A stretch of DNA of 64,000 nucleotides from Parenemella sanctibonifatiensis (GTDB lineage Bacteria; Actinomycetota; Actinomycetes; Propionibacteriales; Propionibacteriaceae), in NCBI RefSeq assembly GCF_002250565.1, contig NZ_NMVJ01000007.1, forward strand, positions 213,713 through 277,712, in the 5' to 3' direction. The position numbers and the translations under genes were made by a program. The notes under the pieces are model-generated. The model was not told where the DNA came from and did no database searches. It worked only from the letters and a program-made list of their open reading frames with translations. Shown here in pieces: positions 7,706 through 15,440 of the stretch; the stretch's first letter is position 1, and every line of letters starts with the position of its first letter.

Positions 7706-9880
7706 TCAGGCCGGGTGGGTGCCGTCCTTGTCCACCGTCCACAGCCGATCTCCCACGGCCAGGCCCGTGAGGCGGGCATCGGGATCGAAGGCCGACAGCC
7801 GGCTGGTGACGGTTGGTTCGCCGCCGACCGGCACCTCGACGCCGAAGACGCCGGCGAGGACCAACTCGCACCAGGCGCCGGCTGAGCTGCAGGACCAGTC
7901 GATCAGATAGGGCCACTGACCGGGCGCCTTGCGGGCCCCGCCCTCCACCGGCGGGGCTGCCTCGTCGACGAAGTGAGCCTGGCCGGGCGGACCCTGACGG
8001 GTGGAACGCGCCAGCCCCACCATCCAGTCGGCGACCAGTTCGGCCGCGCCCAGCTCGATCGCGGACCGGGCCGAGTCCGGCGGCCAGGCCGGGTAGGCGC
8101 CGTTCCACTGGTGGTCGGGCCGCACCGAGAAGCCGGCATCGGGGTCCAGCGGGGACAACGCCCGCATCCAGTTCTCGGTGCGCAGCTCGGCGTCGAAGAA
8201 CGCGACCATCTCCGCCCGCATCGCTTGAGGCAGATCCTCGGCGATGGTGGTGCCCACGGTCGCGAAGTCATAGCAGTGCCGGGTCTCCAACAGGCTGCCG
8301 TCGGGCTGGCGAGCGTGGAAGAAGCCATCGCCCTCCCGATACAGCTCCAGCACCTTGGGCAGCAGGGCGTCGGCTTCGGCACGCAGGTGCTCGGCGTCCT
8401 CGACACGCCCCTGCAGCTCGGACAGCTCCGCGGCCGTCCGCATCGCCCAGACGTTGGCTGCCTGCAGGCTGGCCACCTCATGAACATAGGTGGACACGCA
8501 TTCCAGCAAGTTGTCGATGCCGCCGTAGTCGGCCAGCCCCGAGTCCGACCTCTTGTCCTGCCAGGCCAGAGCCCAGGCGCGTACGTGATCGCCCAGCTGG
8601 GACTGGTCCTCGCCGACCACCTCGTCAAGGATGCTCACGTCGCCGGTGAACCGGACGTAGTCGGCGACCAGCCGCACCAGGGCGTACTGATTGACCGAAT
8701 ACCAGTAGCCGACCGGGCCGCCGGTGAGCCATTCAGTGCTGAAGTGCTGATTGATGTCGAGGCCGGTCCAGTGCAGGATCTGCCGCCGCATCACCTTCGG
8801 ATCCAACTGGGCGTGCACCATCGAGCTCAGCGAGTAGTCCCAGATGAACGTGGTGGTCTGCCAATACCGCGGCATCAGCGTGTCGTAGACCCGCCCCAGC
8901 ACCGAGGCCGGGTTGTCGCGGCGGAACCATGCCACTCCCAGGGCGCCCCACCAATAGAGCTGTCGCAGCGCGTCGTTGGAGGTCTCCAGCATCGGGAGGT
9001 GCCCGCTGTAGAGGTCATTCCCGGGGGTGAAGAGGGCGGCCAGTTCCTCGTCCCAGGCTCGGGTCGAGGCGGTCAGCTGCCCCTCCAAGTCGTCGGCGAT
9101 GCGACGGTACGCCGCGGTGGCCAGGTCGGCGTCGCCGGCGATCACATGGATGTAGCCGCCCTGCCAGGTCTGCCCGGGAGCCAACTCGATGCTGGTTTCA
9201 ATGATCCGTGGCGTCGCCGAACGGTCCTCCAGCTCGCTGCCGTCGGCGGCCACCAACGCCTGCAGGCTGATCGCGCCGGCGCCCGCCGGCAGGCTCAACT
9301 CCTGGCTGCCGGGCACTCCGCCGCGGAGGGTGGTGGCGGATTCGGTGCCGGCCGGAGCCGGCCCGGGCGCCGCCCACCGGACTGAGGCCCGGGACCCATC
9401 GGGGCGTACCGGATCGCGCCACAGCGAGTTGTCGGCCTGCGGCGGCTCGGCGGCCAACCAGGGGTGGTCGGGCCGGGTGACGGTGGACTGCACCCACAGG
9501 CCGAGCCGCAACGTACGGGCCTCGACCGCAGTGTTGGTCACCGACAGTCGCACCAGCACTCCCGGCTCCCCGGGTGGGGTGACAGTGACGGTGTCGACCT
9601 GCCAGTCCTCGATGCGGGTACGCCGGTCGACCCGGTCCGGCCGCCACGTCACCTCCACCGGCTGGCCGTAGGACTCCGCCAGCCGGCCCTGCAGGTAGAG
9701 CCGGCCGGTGACGGTGTCGCCCTGGGAGATCGGCGGCACGTTGAGGGAGCGGACGGCGAGCACGTCATGGTCGACCTGGACGGTCGCCCAGTGGTTGGTC
9801 AGTCCGGGCGGGGAGAACATGTCGTCGAACTGGTCGGTCACGGTCGCACTGGTGAAGTCGGCGACGGTGGGGACGGTCAC
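7706..9880 (-). CDS. (alpha/alpha)6-barrel glycoside hydrolase, cytoplasmic
   Basis: A 724-aa protein without a signal peptide. The first ~270 residues are beta-rich and resemble the N-terminal sandwich of clan GH-G/GH63-like enzymes. The C-terminal ~450 residues are a helical toroid with WWGALGVAWFRRDN, TTFIWDYSLSSMVHAQLDP, YGGIDNLLECVSTYVHEVASL and WNGAYPAWPP. The acidic residues in IWDYS and around GIDNLLE are candidate catalytic positions. GH63-like members include mannosylglycerate hydrolases, which would fit the mannose-6-phosphate isomerase of this locus, but the specificity is an inference. The GTG start at 9880 has GGAGGAAC upstream. It is the last gene of the sugar operon. Confidence 0.75.
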   Translation of the reverse strand: MTVPTVADFTSATVTDQFDDMFSPPGLTNHWATVQVDHDVLAVRSLNVPPISQGDTVTGRLYLQGRLAESYGQPVEVTWRPDRVDRRTRIEDWQVDTVTVTPPGEPGVLVRLSVTNTAVEARTLRLGLWVQSTVTRPDHPWLAAEPPQADNSLWRDPVRPDGSRASVRWAAPGPAPAGTESATTLRGGVPGSQELSLPAGAGAISLQALVAADGSELEDRSATPRIIETSIELAPGQTWQGGYIHVIAGDADLATAAYRRIADDLEGQLTASTRAWDEELAALFTPGNDLYSGHLPMLETSNDALRQLYWWGALGVAWFRRDNPASVLGRVYDTLMPRYWQTTTFIWDYSLSSMVHAQLDPKVMRRQILHWTGLDINQHFSTEWLTGGPVGYWYSVNQYALVRLVADYVRFTGDVSILDEVVGEDQSQLGDHVRAWALAWQDKRSDSGLADYGGIDNLLECVSTYVHEVASLQAANVWAMRTAAELSELQGRVEDAEHLRAEADALLPKVLELYREGDGFFHARQPDGSLLETRHCYDFATVGTTIAEDLPQAMRAEMVAFFDAELRTENWMRALSPLDPDAGFSVRPDHQWNGAYPAWPPDSARSAIELGAAELVADWMVGLARSTRQGPPGQAHFVDEAAPPVEGGARKAPGQWPYLIDWSCSSAGAWCELVLAGVFGVEVPVGGEPTVTSRLSAFDPDARLTGLAVGDRLWTVDKDGTHPA

Positions 9881-9946
9881 GGGTTCCTCCGGGTATTGGG
9901 TCTGGTCGGGCGTACAGGATGGTTCGGTTGCAAGGGCGGCGTGGGC

Positions 9947-10756
9947 TCACTGGCCCAGCGCCAGGCCCTTGCTGAAGTAGCGCTGGGTGGCCATGAACAA
10001 CACGATGGTGGGCAAGGACACGAGCAGGCCACCGGCCAGCACGACCGGCATGGTCGCGCCGCCATAGGTGCTCTGCAGGGCCGACAGCGCCGGCATCACC
10101 GGGCGTACGGCCTCGGACTGGCTGAGCGTCAGGCCGAGCAGCAGGTCATTCCACACGAAAGTGGCCTGCAGGATGAAGATCGCCACCAGCGCACTGGTCG
10201 ACATCGGCATGTAAATCCGCCAGAAGATGGTCCACGAGCTGGCGCCGTCCAGGGCCGCCGCCTCGAAGGTGCTGTGCCCGATCCCGGACAGGAAGTTGCG
10301 CATCACGAAGGCGGAGAACGGCACCGAGATCACCGTGTACACCAGCACCAGACCCAGCCGGGTGTCGAAGATGTCGACCTCGACGTAGCCGATGAACAGC
10401 GGCATCAGCACCATTTGGATCGGGAACACGGTGGAACAGAAGATCAGGACGAACCAGGCGAAGCCGTGCTTGAGTCGCAGCGAGACGATCGCAAAGCCAG
10501 CCATGGCGCCGATGACGACGGCCAGGGCCGGGCCGATGGTCGCGTACAGAGCGGTGGACAGGATGCCGTCGGAGATCCGACCGCGGTCCCAGGCCTCGGC
10601 GAAGTTGCCGGCCAGCCCCGCCAGGTCGCCGGGCTGCCAGACGTTGAGTTCGCCGTACTGCTGGGGTGACTTGGAGGCGTTGGCCAACATCAGATAGACC
10701 GGCGCCAGCCAGATCAGGCCAAGGATGACGAGGACGATGCGACGAATGGTGTTCAT
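9947..10756 (-). CDS. Carbohydrate ABC transporter permease, MalG type
   Basis: A 269-aa six-helix permease. The EAA loop, which docks the ATPase, reads EAAALDGASSWTIFWRIYMP. The N-terminus is short and enters the membrane at once (IRRIVLVILGLIWLAPVYLML), and the substrate-side NASKSPQQYGEL segment is typical of the MalG group. The ATG has AGGAGGATC upstream. It lies eight bases after the partner permease. With the other permease and the binding lipoprotein it makes an importer, but no ATPase is encoded in the operon. Confidence 0.95.
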   Translation of the reverse strand: MNTIRRIVLVILGLIWLAPVYLMLANASKSPQQYGELNVWQPGDLAGLAGNFAEAWDRGRISDGILSTALYATIGPALAVVIGAMAGFAIVSLRLKHGFAWFVLIFCSTVFPIQMVLMPLFIGYVEVDIFDTRLGLVLVYTVISVPFSAFVMRNFLSGIGHSTFEAAALDGASSWTIFWRIYMPMSTSALVAIFILQATFVWNDLLLGLTLSQSEAVRPVMPALSALQSTYGGATMPVVLAGGLLVSLPTIVLFMATQRYFSKGLALGQ

Positions 10757-10764
10757 GATCCTCC

Positions 10765-11655
10765 TCAGATCCGGCGGAGCTGCTGGCGCAGATAGATCAC
10801 CGAGGCACCCACCGTGACCAGAGTCAGCAGCAGGGCAACGGCAGCGCCGAGGCCGTAGTTGTTGGAGACGAAGGTCTGCTTGTACATCGTCAGCGCCAGC
10901 GTCTCGGAGTCACGGCCGGGGCCGCCCTTGGTCATGCCCCAGACGATGTCGAAGGTCTTCAACGAGCCGACGATCGACAGCCCCACCACCACGGTGGTCA
11001 ACGGGGTCAGCAGCGGCCAGGTGATGTGGCGGAACATCGACCAGCCCGAAGCCCCGTCCAGCCGGGCCGCCTCGATCGGCTCCTGCGGGATCGACTGCAG
11101 GCCCACCCCGAAGAGCAGCGCATTGACTCCGGATCCCTGCCAGGCCGCCGCGATGATCATGACGACCGTGTTGAGCGGCGAGTCCAGCAGCCAGCGCGCG
11201 TCAGCGCCGGGCAGCCCCAGGAGTTGCAGCACCTGGGTCAGGGCGCCGTCGGTCTGGAGCACGAAGGTCCAGATGACACCGACCGCGATGCCGGACACGG
11301 CGTACGGCACCAGGAACGGCAGCCGGAACCAGACCCCGCCGGGCAGCCCGTGACACAGCAACGCGATCATCAGACCCATGCCCACCGGCAGCAGCAACGT
11401 GCCGACCACCCACATCAGGGTGTTGCGGATCGAGATCCAGATGCCGGGGTCCTGGACCATGTCGATGTAGTTCTCGACCCCGACGAACTCCGGATCTCCC
11501 AAGCCGTTGAACTCGGTGAAGCTCAGGTAGCCCGTCCACAGGAAGGGCAGATAGAGCATCACGACGCTCAACACCACCGCCGGCGCGATGAAGGCGCTCG
11601 CCGATCGCTGGTAGGAGAAACCGCGACTGCCGCCCAGACGCGTCTGCTGGCTCAT
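10765..11655 (-). CDS. Carbohydrate ABC transporter permease, MalF type
   Basis: A 296-aa permease. I start it at the ATG at 11655 (MSQQTRLGG), preceded by GGGAAGGGACAAGG; the longer open frame upstream overlaps the binding-protein gene. It has six membrane helices and an EAA loop reading EAARLDGASGWSMFRHITWP. The large second outside loop (TEFNGLGDPEFVGVENYIDM) matches MalF-type sugar permeases. It belongs to the five-gene sugar operon transcribed leftward from 14179. Confidence 0.95.
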   Translation of the reverse strand: MSQQTRLGGSRGFSYQRSASAFIAPAVVLSVVMLYLPFLWTGYLSFTEFNGLGDPEFVGVENYIDMVQDPGIWISIRNTLMWVVGTLLLPVGMGLMIALLCHGLPGGVWFRLPFLVPYAVSGIAVGVIWTFVLQTDGALTQVLQLLGLPGADARWLLDSPLNTVVMIIAAAWQGSGVNALLFGVGLQSIPQEPIEAARLDGASGWSMFRHITWPLLTPLTTVVVGLSIVGSLKTFDIVWGMTKGGPGRDSETLALTMYKQTFVSNNYGLGAAVALLLTLVTVGASVIYLRQQLRRI

Positions 11656-11719
11656 CAGAATGCCTTGTCCCTTCCCGCTGGATTGCTGCGTGCTCGATGT
11701 GCTGGCGTTGATCTGCCCG

Positions 11720-12994
11720 TCAGCCCTGCTCGGCCCAGTAGTCATCGGCCACGGTCTGCAGCTGCTCCAACATCGGCATCGGGTCGCCACCGTCGGTGAC
11801 GAACTTGCCGAAGACCTCGGTCGAGCGGGTGTAGATCGGCAGCGGAGTCGCCTCCAGATAACGCTTCTGGGCGACGGTGGCCGGATCATTCACCGCATCG
11901 GACAGAGCCGACAGCTCCGGGTCGGCGATCGAGACGTTGGGGTTGAAGGAAACATCACCACGGGCGGTGCTCCAGGCGTTCTGCGCCTCGTCACTGAACC
12001 ACCAGCTCGAGTACGCCAGCACCTCGGCCTCGTTCTCCGAGCCGCTGCCGGCCACGAGCGGGCCGGTCTCGATGACCATCTGCGGGTCGCTGGTGGCCGG
12101 GTTGAGGTTCGGCGGCACGAAGATGCCGTAGTCGGTGCCGGAGACGGCCCCGATGCTGGCGAGCTGGCCGGTGAAGAAGGTGCCGAGGTAGGCCATCGCG
12201 ACCTCGCCGGTGTTGAGCAGAGTCTGCGGGTCGGTCTGGACACCCGGATCGACGAAGTAGCCCTCGTCGATCATGCGGCCCCACTCGCGGGCTGCGGTGA
12301 CGACCTCGGGATCGGTGTAGGAGGCCTCGCCGGTCTGGAGCGCCTCGTAGGTCTCGGGGCTCTGGCCCATCAGGAGCAGCTGGAACCAGACGAACTCGAA
12401 GATGATGTTCATTTGGTGGAACGGGGTGATGCCGGCGGTCATGAGGGTGTCGCAGTTGGCCATCAGCTCGTCCCAGCTGGTCGGCACCTCCAGACCGTGT
12501 TCTTCGAAGATCGGCTTGTTGTAGTACATCGCCCAGTAGGCAACGTTGAGCGGCACACCGTACTGCGCGCCGTCATGGGTGTAGTTGTCGATCAGACCCT
12601 CGGGCACCAGGTTGTTGGAGGTGGCCTCGGTCCACAGATCGGTGGTCTCGGCCACCAGGTTCTGCTCCACCAGCTCGGCGAGCTGGCCACCGGTGTGCCA
12701 GGTGAACAGGTCGGGCACGTCGCGGGTGCGGAAGGCCTGCTTGATGAAGGAGTCGTACGCCGTCGGGTCGGAGTAGCCGGTGAACTTCAGTTCGACATTG
12801 ATCGAGGTCGAGGTCTGGTTCATCTCCTCGAAGGAGGGCTCCCAGGCAGCCTTGTCGGTGAAGAAGTCGATGGTGGTCAGTTCGCTGGGGGTTTCGGCCG
12901 AGCCCCCACCACCCGAGCCGCCCCCGGAGCAGGCAGTCACGGCGGCGAGCGCCGAGGCGGCGAGTCCTGCGGACAGAAGTGTGCGGCGATGCAT
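11720..12994 (-). CDS. Extracellular sugar-binding lipoprotein (ABC importer)
   Basis: A 424-aa family 1 solute-binding protein. The signal peptide MHRRTLLSAGLAASALAAVTAC ends in a lipobox with the modified Cys at 22, followed by a Gly/Ser linker. The mature part contains TIDFFTDKAAWEPSFEEMNQ and GVPLNVAYWAMYYNKPIFEEHG, which are family hallmarks, and a tryptophan-rich sugar cleft is likely. It should deliver an oligosaccharide to the two permeases downstream. The ATG has CAGGAGGAA upstream. The gap to the exported propeller gene before it is 18 bases. Confidence 0.93.
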   Translation of the reverse strand: MHRRTLLSAGLAASALAAVTACSGGGSGGGGSAETPSELTTIDFFTDKAAWEPSFEEMNQTSTSINVELKFTGYSDPTAYDSFIKQAFRTRDVPDLFTWHTGGQLAELVEQNLVAETTDLWTEATSNNLVPEGLIDNYTHDGAQYGVPLNVAYWAMYYNKPIFEEHGLEVPTSWDELMANCDTLMTAGITPFHQMNIIFEFVWFQLLLMGQSPETYEALQTGEASYTDPEVVTAAREWGRMIDEGYFVDPGVQTDPQTLLNTGEVAMAYLGTFFTGQLASIGAVSGTDYGIFVPPNLNPATSDPQMVIETGPLVAGSGSENEAEVLAYSSWWFSDEAQNAWSTARGDVSFNPNVSIADPELSALSDAVNDPATVAQKRYLEATPLPIYTRSTEVFGKFVTDGGDPMPMLEQLQTVADDYWAEQG

Positions 12995-13012
12995 GGTTCC
13001 TCCTGATGTCGG

Positions 13013-14179
13013 TCAGGTCTGGTCGACCTGGATGAAGCGGGGGCGGTAGATGGTGACGTCGGCGTACAACTCGTCCGAGGCGAAGGAGTTGACGTTGTAA
13101 CTGATGGTGAGCCGGTTGCCCCGGCGCAGGTGGGGGTGCTCGTGGGCGTTGTAGGTGAAGATGTTGGGGTTGCCGTAGCTTCCGGCCGCCCCGGTCTCCG
13201 GGGTCCGGTAGAGCTCGACCGGGTCGGTGAAGGGCCCGGTCGGTGAGCTCGATCGGTACGCCAAAATCCGGGCCGAGAGCGGCTCGAGGGTGTCCTGGGT
13301 CACCAACAGGTGGCCGCCGGCGTACGGGGTGACGCTGTATTCGTTGGAGACCCCGACCATGATGCGGGCTGAGTCCGATTCTTCCGGGCTCCAGCCGGTG
13401 CCGTCCCAGAACGTCCAGGCGCCGCGGTCGGCCAGGTTGTCGCTGGCCACTCGCGCCACGTGCATGTACTTGTTGGCACCCAGGTCCTCGACTCCGTGGA
13501 CCAGCACCTGGTCGTCCTGACGTTGGATCCAGGACCCCCAGTGGGTGTTGGTGTCCGAGGGGAGGTCGTCGACCGAGGTGACCTGCCAGGTCTGGGTGTC
13601 GATGGTGGCCACGCCATTGCCCCGCCAAGCGAAGTCGAACGCGTCATCGCCGGTCTTCTCGAACTCCAGGACCACCACCTGGAGTTGGTCAGCGCGATCG
13701 CCGGCGCCGGGCCGCAGCGTGGCGGCGCCGAACCAGTACCAGCGTCGGTCCTCGGGCTGCAGGTCGACCAAGGAGGTCGGTGCTTCGGGGGTGCCGCCGG
13801 TGATGGCGGTGAGACGGCCGCCGCGCTCCAGGACGATGCTGTTGTGCAGGAACCACGAGTCGGTGGGGGAGAGCTGGCCGTCATGGACCGGCCCGTAGAG
13901 GGTGTCGGAGAAGATCCAGGCGATGCTGCCGTCCGGCAGCGGCACCGAGTAGGTGCTGTCGCCACCGACCCAGGTGCCCGAGGTGTCTCCGAGGCGGGCG
14001 AAGCGGCGATTTCGTGGCCGGTCGGGCCGGGCCAGCGGGCCGCGGGCGGCGTACGCCGGTCCGGTCGCTCCGAGCCCGAGGGCCGTTGCGGTCAGTGCCG
14101 ACCCGCCGATGAGGGTGCGACGGGTGAGGCGCGGCAGTTGCGGGGAGCCGGGATCAGGCTGTCCGGTGTGCCGGTTCAT
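13013..14179 (-). CDS. Tat-exported five-bladed propeller protein (DUF4185/DUF5005-like)
   Basis: First gene of the leftward sugar operon, 388 aa from the ATG at 14179, which has GAGGAGGTGGA upstream. It has a twin-arginine signal (LTRRTLIGGSALTATALGLGA). The mature part begins with GDTSGTWVGGDSTYSVPLPDG, then IAWIFSDTLYGPV and GSYGNPNIFTYN, which resemble DUF4185/DUF5005 and GH43/117-like five-bladed propellers. Asp and Glu in the SDT and PEE segments could be active-site residues. Being exported and first in an importer operon, it may cut or bind the polymer outside. The enzymatic activity is not proven. Confidence 0.75.
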   Translation of the reverse strand: MNRHTGQPDPGSPQLPRLTRRTLIGGSALTATALGLGATGPAYAARGPLARPDRPRNRRFARLGDTSGTWVGGDSTYSVPLPDGSIAWIFSDTLYGPVHDGQLSPTDSWFLHNSIVLERGGRLTAITGGTPEAPTSLVDLQPEDRRWYWFGAATLRPGAGDRADQLQVVVLEFEKTGDDAFDFAWRGNGVATIDTQTWQVTSVDDLPSDTNTHWGSWIQRQDDQVLVHGVEDLGANKYMHVARVASDNLADRGAWTFWDGTGWSPEESDSARIMVGVSNEYSVTPYAGGHLLVTQDTLEPLSARILAYRSSSPTGPFTDPVELYRTPETGAAGSYGNPNIFTYNAHEHPHLRRGNRLTISYNVNSFASDELYADVTIYRPRFIQVDQT

Positions 14180-14250
14180 GGCTCCACCTCCTCGTGGTTG
14201 TCGGGCGTCGGTGGCGGCCGTTGTGGGGAACGGCTGATGGTCGATCGCTG

Positions 14251-14263
14251 CTAACGATAACAA
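14251..14263. promoter_or_regulatory. LacI-type operator, site 1 (before the leftward sugar operon)
   Basis: CTAACGATAACAA reads TTGTTATCGTTAG on the other strand. It shares 12 bases (TTGTTATCGTTA) with site 2 at 15405. The centre TTAwCGwTAA is nearly palindromic with a CpG centre, the usual form for LacI-family operators. It lies in the divergent region, about 70 bases from each of the two starts. Confidence 0.75.
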
Positions 14264-14315
14264 TGCCACTGCCGCGTTCGGTGGTCCACCCCCGCCGTCG
14301 CGCGTCGGGACCGGC

Positions 14316-14321
14316 TAACGT
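14316..14321 (+). promoter_or_regulatory. Leaderless-type -10 box (TAACGT) for the LacI regulator
   Basis: TAACGT ends six bases before the ATG at 14328. An ATG at 14322 touches the box directly and would lie upstream of the transcript start, which argues for the second ATG. Confidence 0.55.
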
Positions 14322-14327
14322 ATGCCC

Positions 14328-15356
14328 ATGGCGGAGATGGCAGGGACACCGCATCGTCGTCCCACCGTGTATGACGTCGCAACTGATGCGGGTGTCAGCG
14401 CGATGTCGGTCTCGCGCGTGTTGAACGGTAACGGAAATGTGAGCAGCCAGATGCGCCGCCGGGTGATGCGCTCGGTGGCGAAGCTCGGCTATCGGCGCAA
14501 CGAGAATGCCCGCAGTTTGCGGCCCGGGCAGCGCTCCGGCTTGGTCGGGGTCATCATCACCAACATCGAAAACCCCTACTACGCCCAAGTGCTGCTGGGG
14601 ATCGAGGACGCCCTGGACGCGTCGGATCGGCGCATCGTGGTGGGCCTGTCGCACGGCGATCCCGATCGCGAGACTCGGCTGATCGCTGACTTTGCCGGCA
14701 GACAGGTGGAGGGCTTGGTGCTGGTGCCCTGCGGTGCCGATGCCGCCGAGACCTCGCGCGCCTTGGGCGATCTCCCGTTGGTGCTGGCATCCCGAGCGCA
14801 TCCGGGACTCGATGCGGACACAGTTGTGATCGACGACCGTGAGGGCAGCCAGCGAGGTGTCGCGGCGTTGCTGGAAGAGGGGTATCGCCGGATTGCCTTC
14901 CTCGGCAACGACGAGCAGGTCAGCACCTCGCAGCGACGGTTCGAGGGCTACCAGCAGGCGCTGGGCGCGGCCGGTATTGCCGTCGAGACCGGGCTGGTGC
15001 GGCGTACCTGTCGGGATCAGCAGAGCTCGGCCGAGGCGATCCGAGGCCTGCTGGCCACCGAGACGGTCGATGCGGTCTTCTGCGCCAACAATCAGGTGAC
15101 CACCGGTGTCCTGCCTGAACTGGTCGCCTGGCAGCGGCGGCACCCAAACCGGGCGTTGATCCCTGTGCTGGGCGTGGACGGATTCCGGATGAGCAGTCTG
15201 GTGGAGCATCCGCTGATGCTGGTGGAACACGATGCTCGGGCGTTGGGTCGCTCGGCGGCCGAACTGTTGACGAATCGGCTTGGCCCCAAGGTCGCCGAAT
15301 CGGCGCCGAGGGTGACGCTGACGCTGCCGACGGTGCTGCGGCAGGAGCATTCCTGA
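14328..15356 (+). CDS. LacI-family transcriptional regulator of the sugar locus
   Basis: A 342-aa repressor. The N-terminal helix-turn-helix reads PTVYDVATDAGVSAMSVSRVLNG and the hinge follows with YRRNENARSLRPG. The sugar-binding core shows VGVIITNIENPYYAQVLLG, EGLVLVPCG and IAFLGNDEQVSTSQRRFEGY. The start is chosen from the TAACGT box six bases upstream. It sits between the leftward importer/glycosidase operon and the isomerase gene. Near-identical operator-like sites stand before both arms, so it most likely represses both until a sugar inducer binds. Confidence 0.93.
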   Translation: MAEMAGTPHRRPTVYDVATDAGVSAMSVSRVLNGNGNVSSQMRRRVMRSVAKLGYRRNENARSLRPGQRSGLVGVIITNIENPYYAQVLLGIEDALDASDRRIVVGLSHGDPDRETRLIADFAGRQVEGLVLVPCGADAAETSRALGDLPLVLASRAHPGLDADTVVIDDREGSQRGVAALLEEGYRRIAFLGNDEQVSTSQRRFEGYQQALGAAGIAVETGLVRRTCRDQQSSAEAIRGLLATETVDAVFCANNQVTTGVLPELVAWQRRHPNRALIPVLGVDGFRMSSLVEHPLMLVEHDARALGRSAAELLTNRLGPKVAESAPRVTLTLPTVLRQEHS

Positions 15357-15404
15357 GCGCGAAATCCCCGGCCCCGCAGGGGTGCTGGCCGGCGCGACAA
15401 GCGG

Positions 15405-15418
15405 TTGTTATCGTTAAC
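15405..15418. promoter_or_regulatory. LacI-type operator, site 2 (before the mannose-6-phosphate isomerase)
   Basis: TTGTTATCGTTAAC lies 23 bases before the isomerase start and matches site 1 at 14251-14263 over 12 consecutive bases. Placed this close to the start it would overlap the promoter or block elongation. Confidence 0.75.
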
Positions 15419-15440
15419 GGCAATTGTCGAAAGGTGGGCC

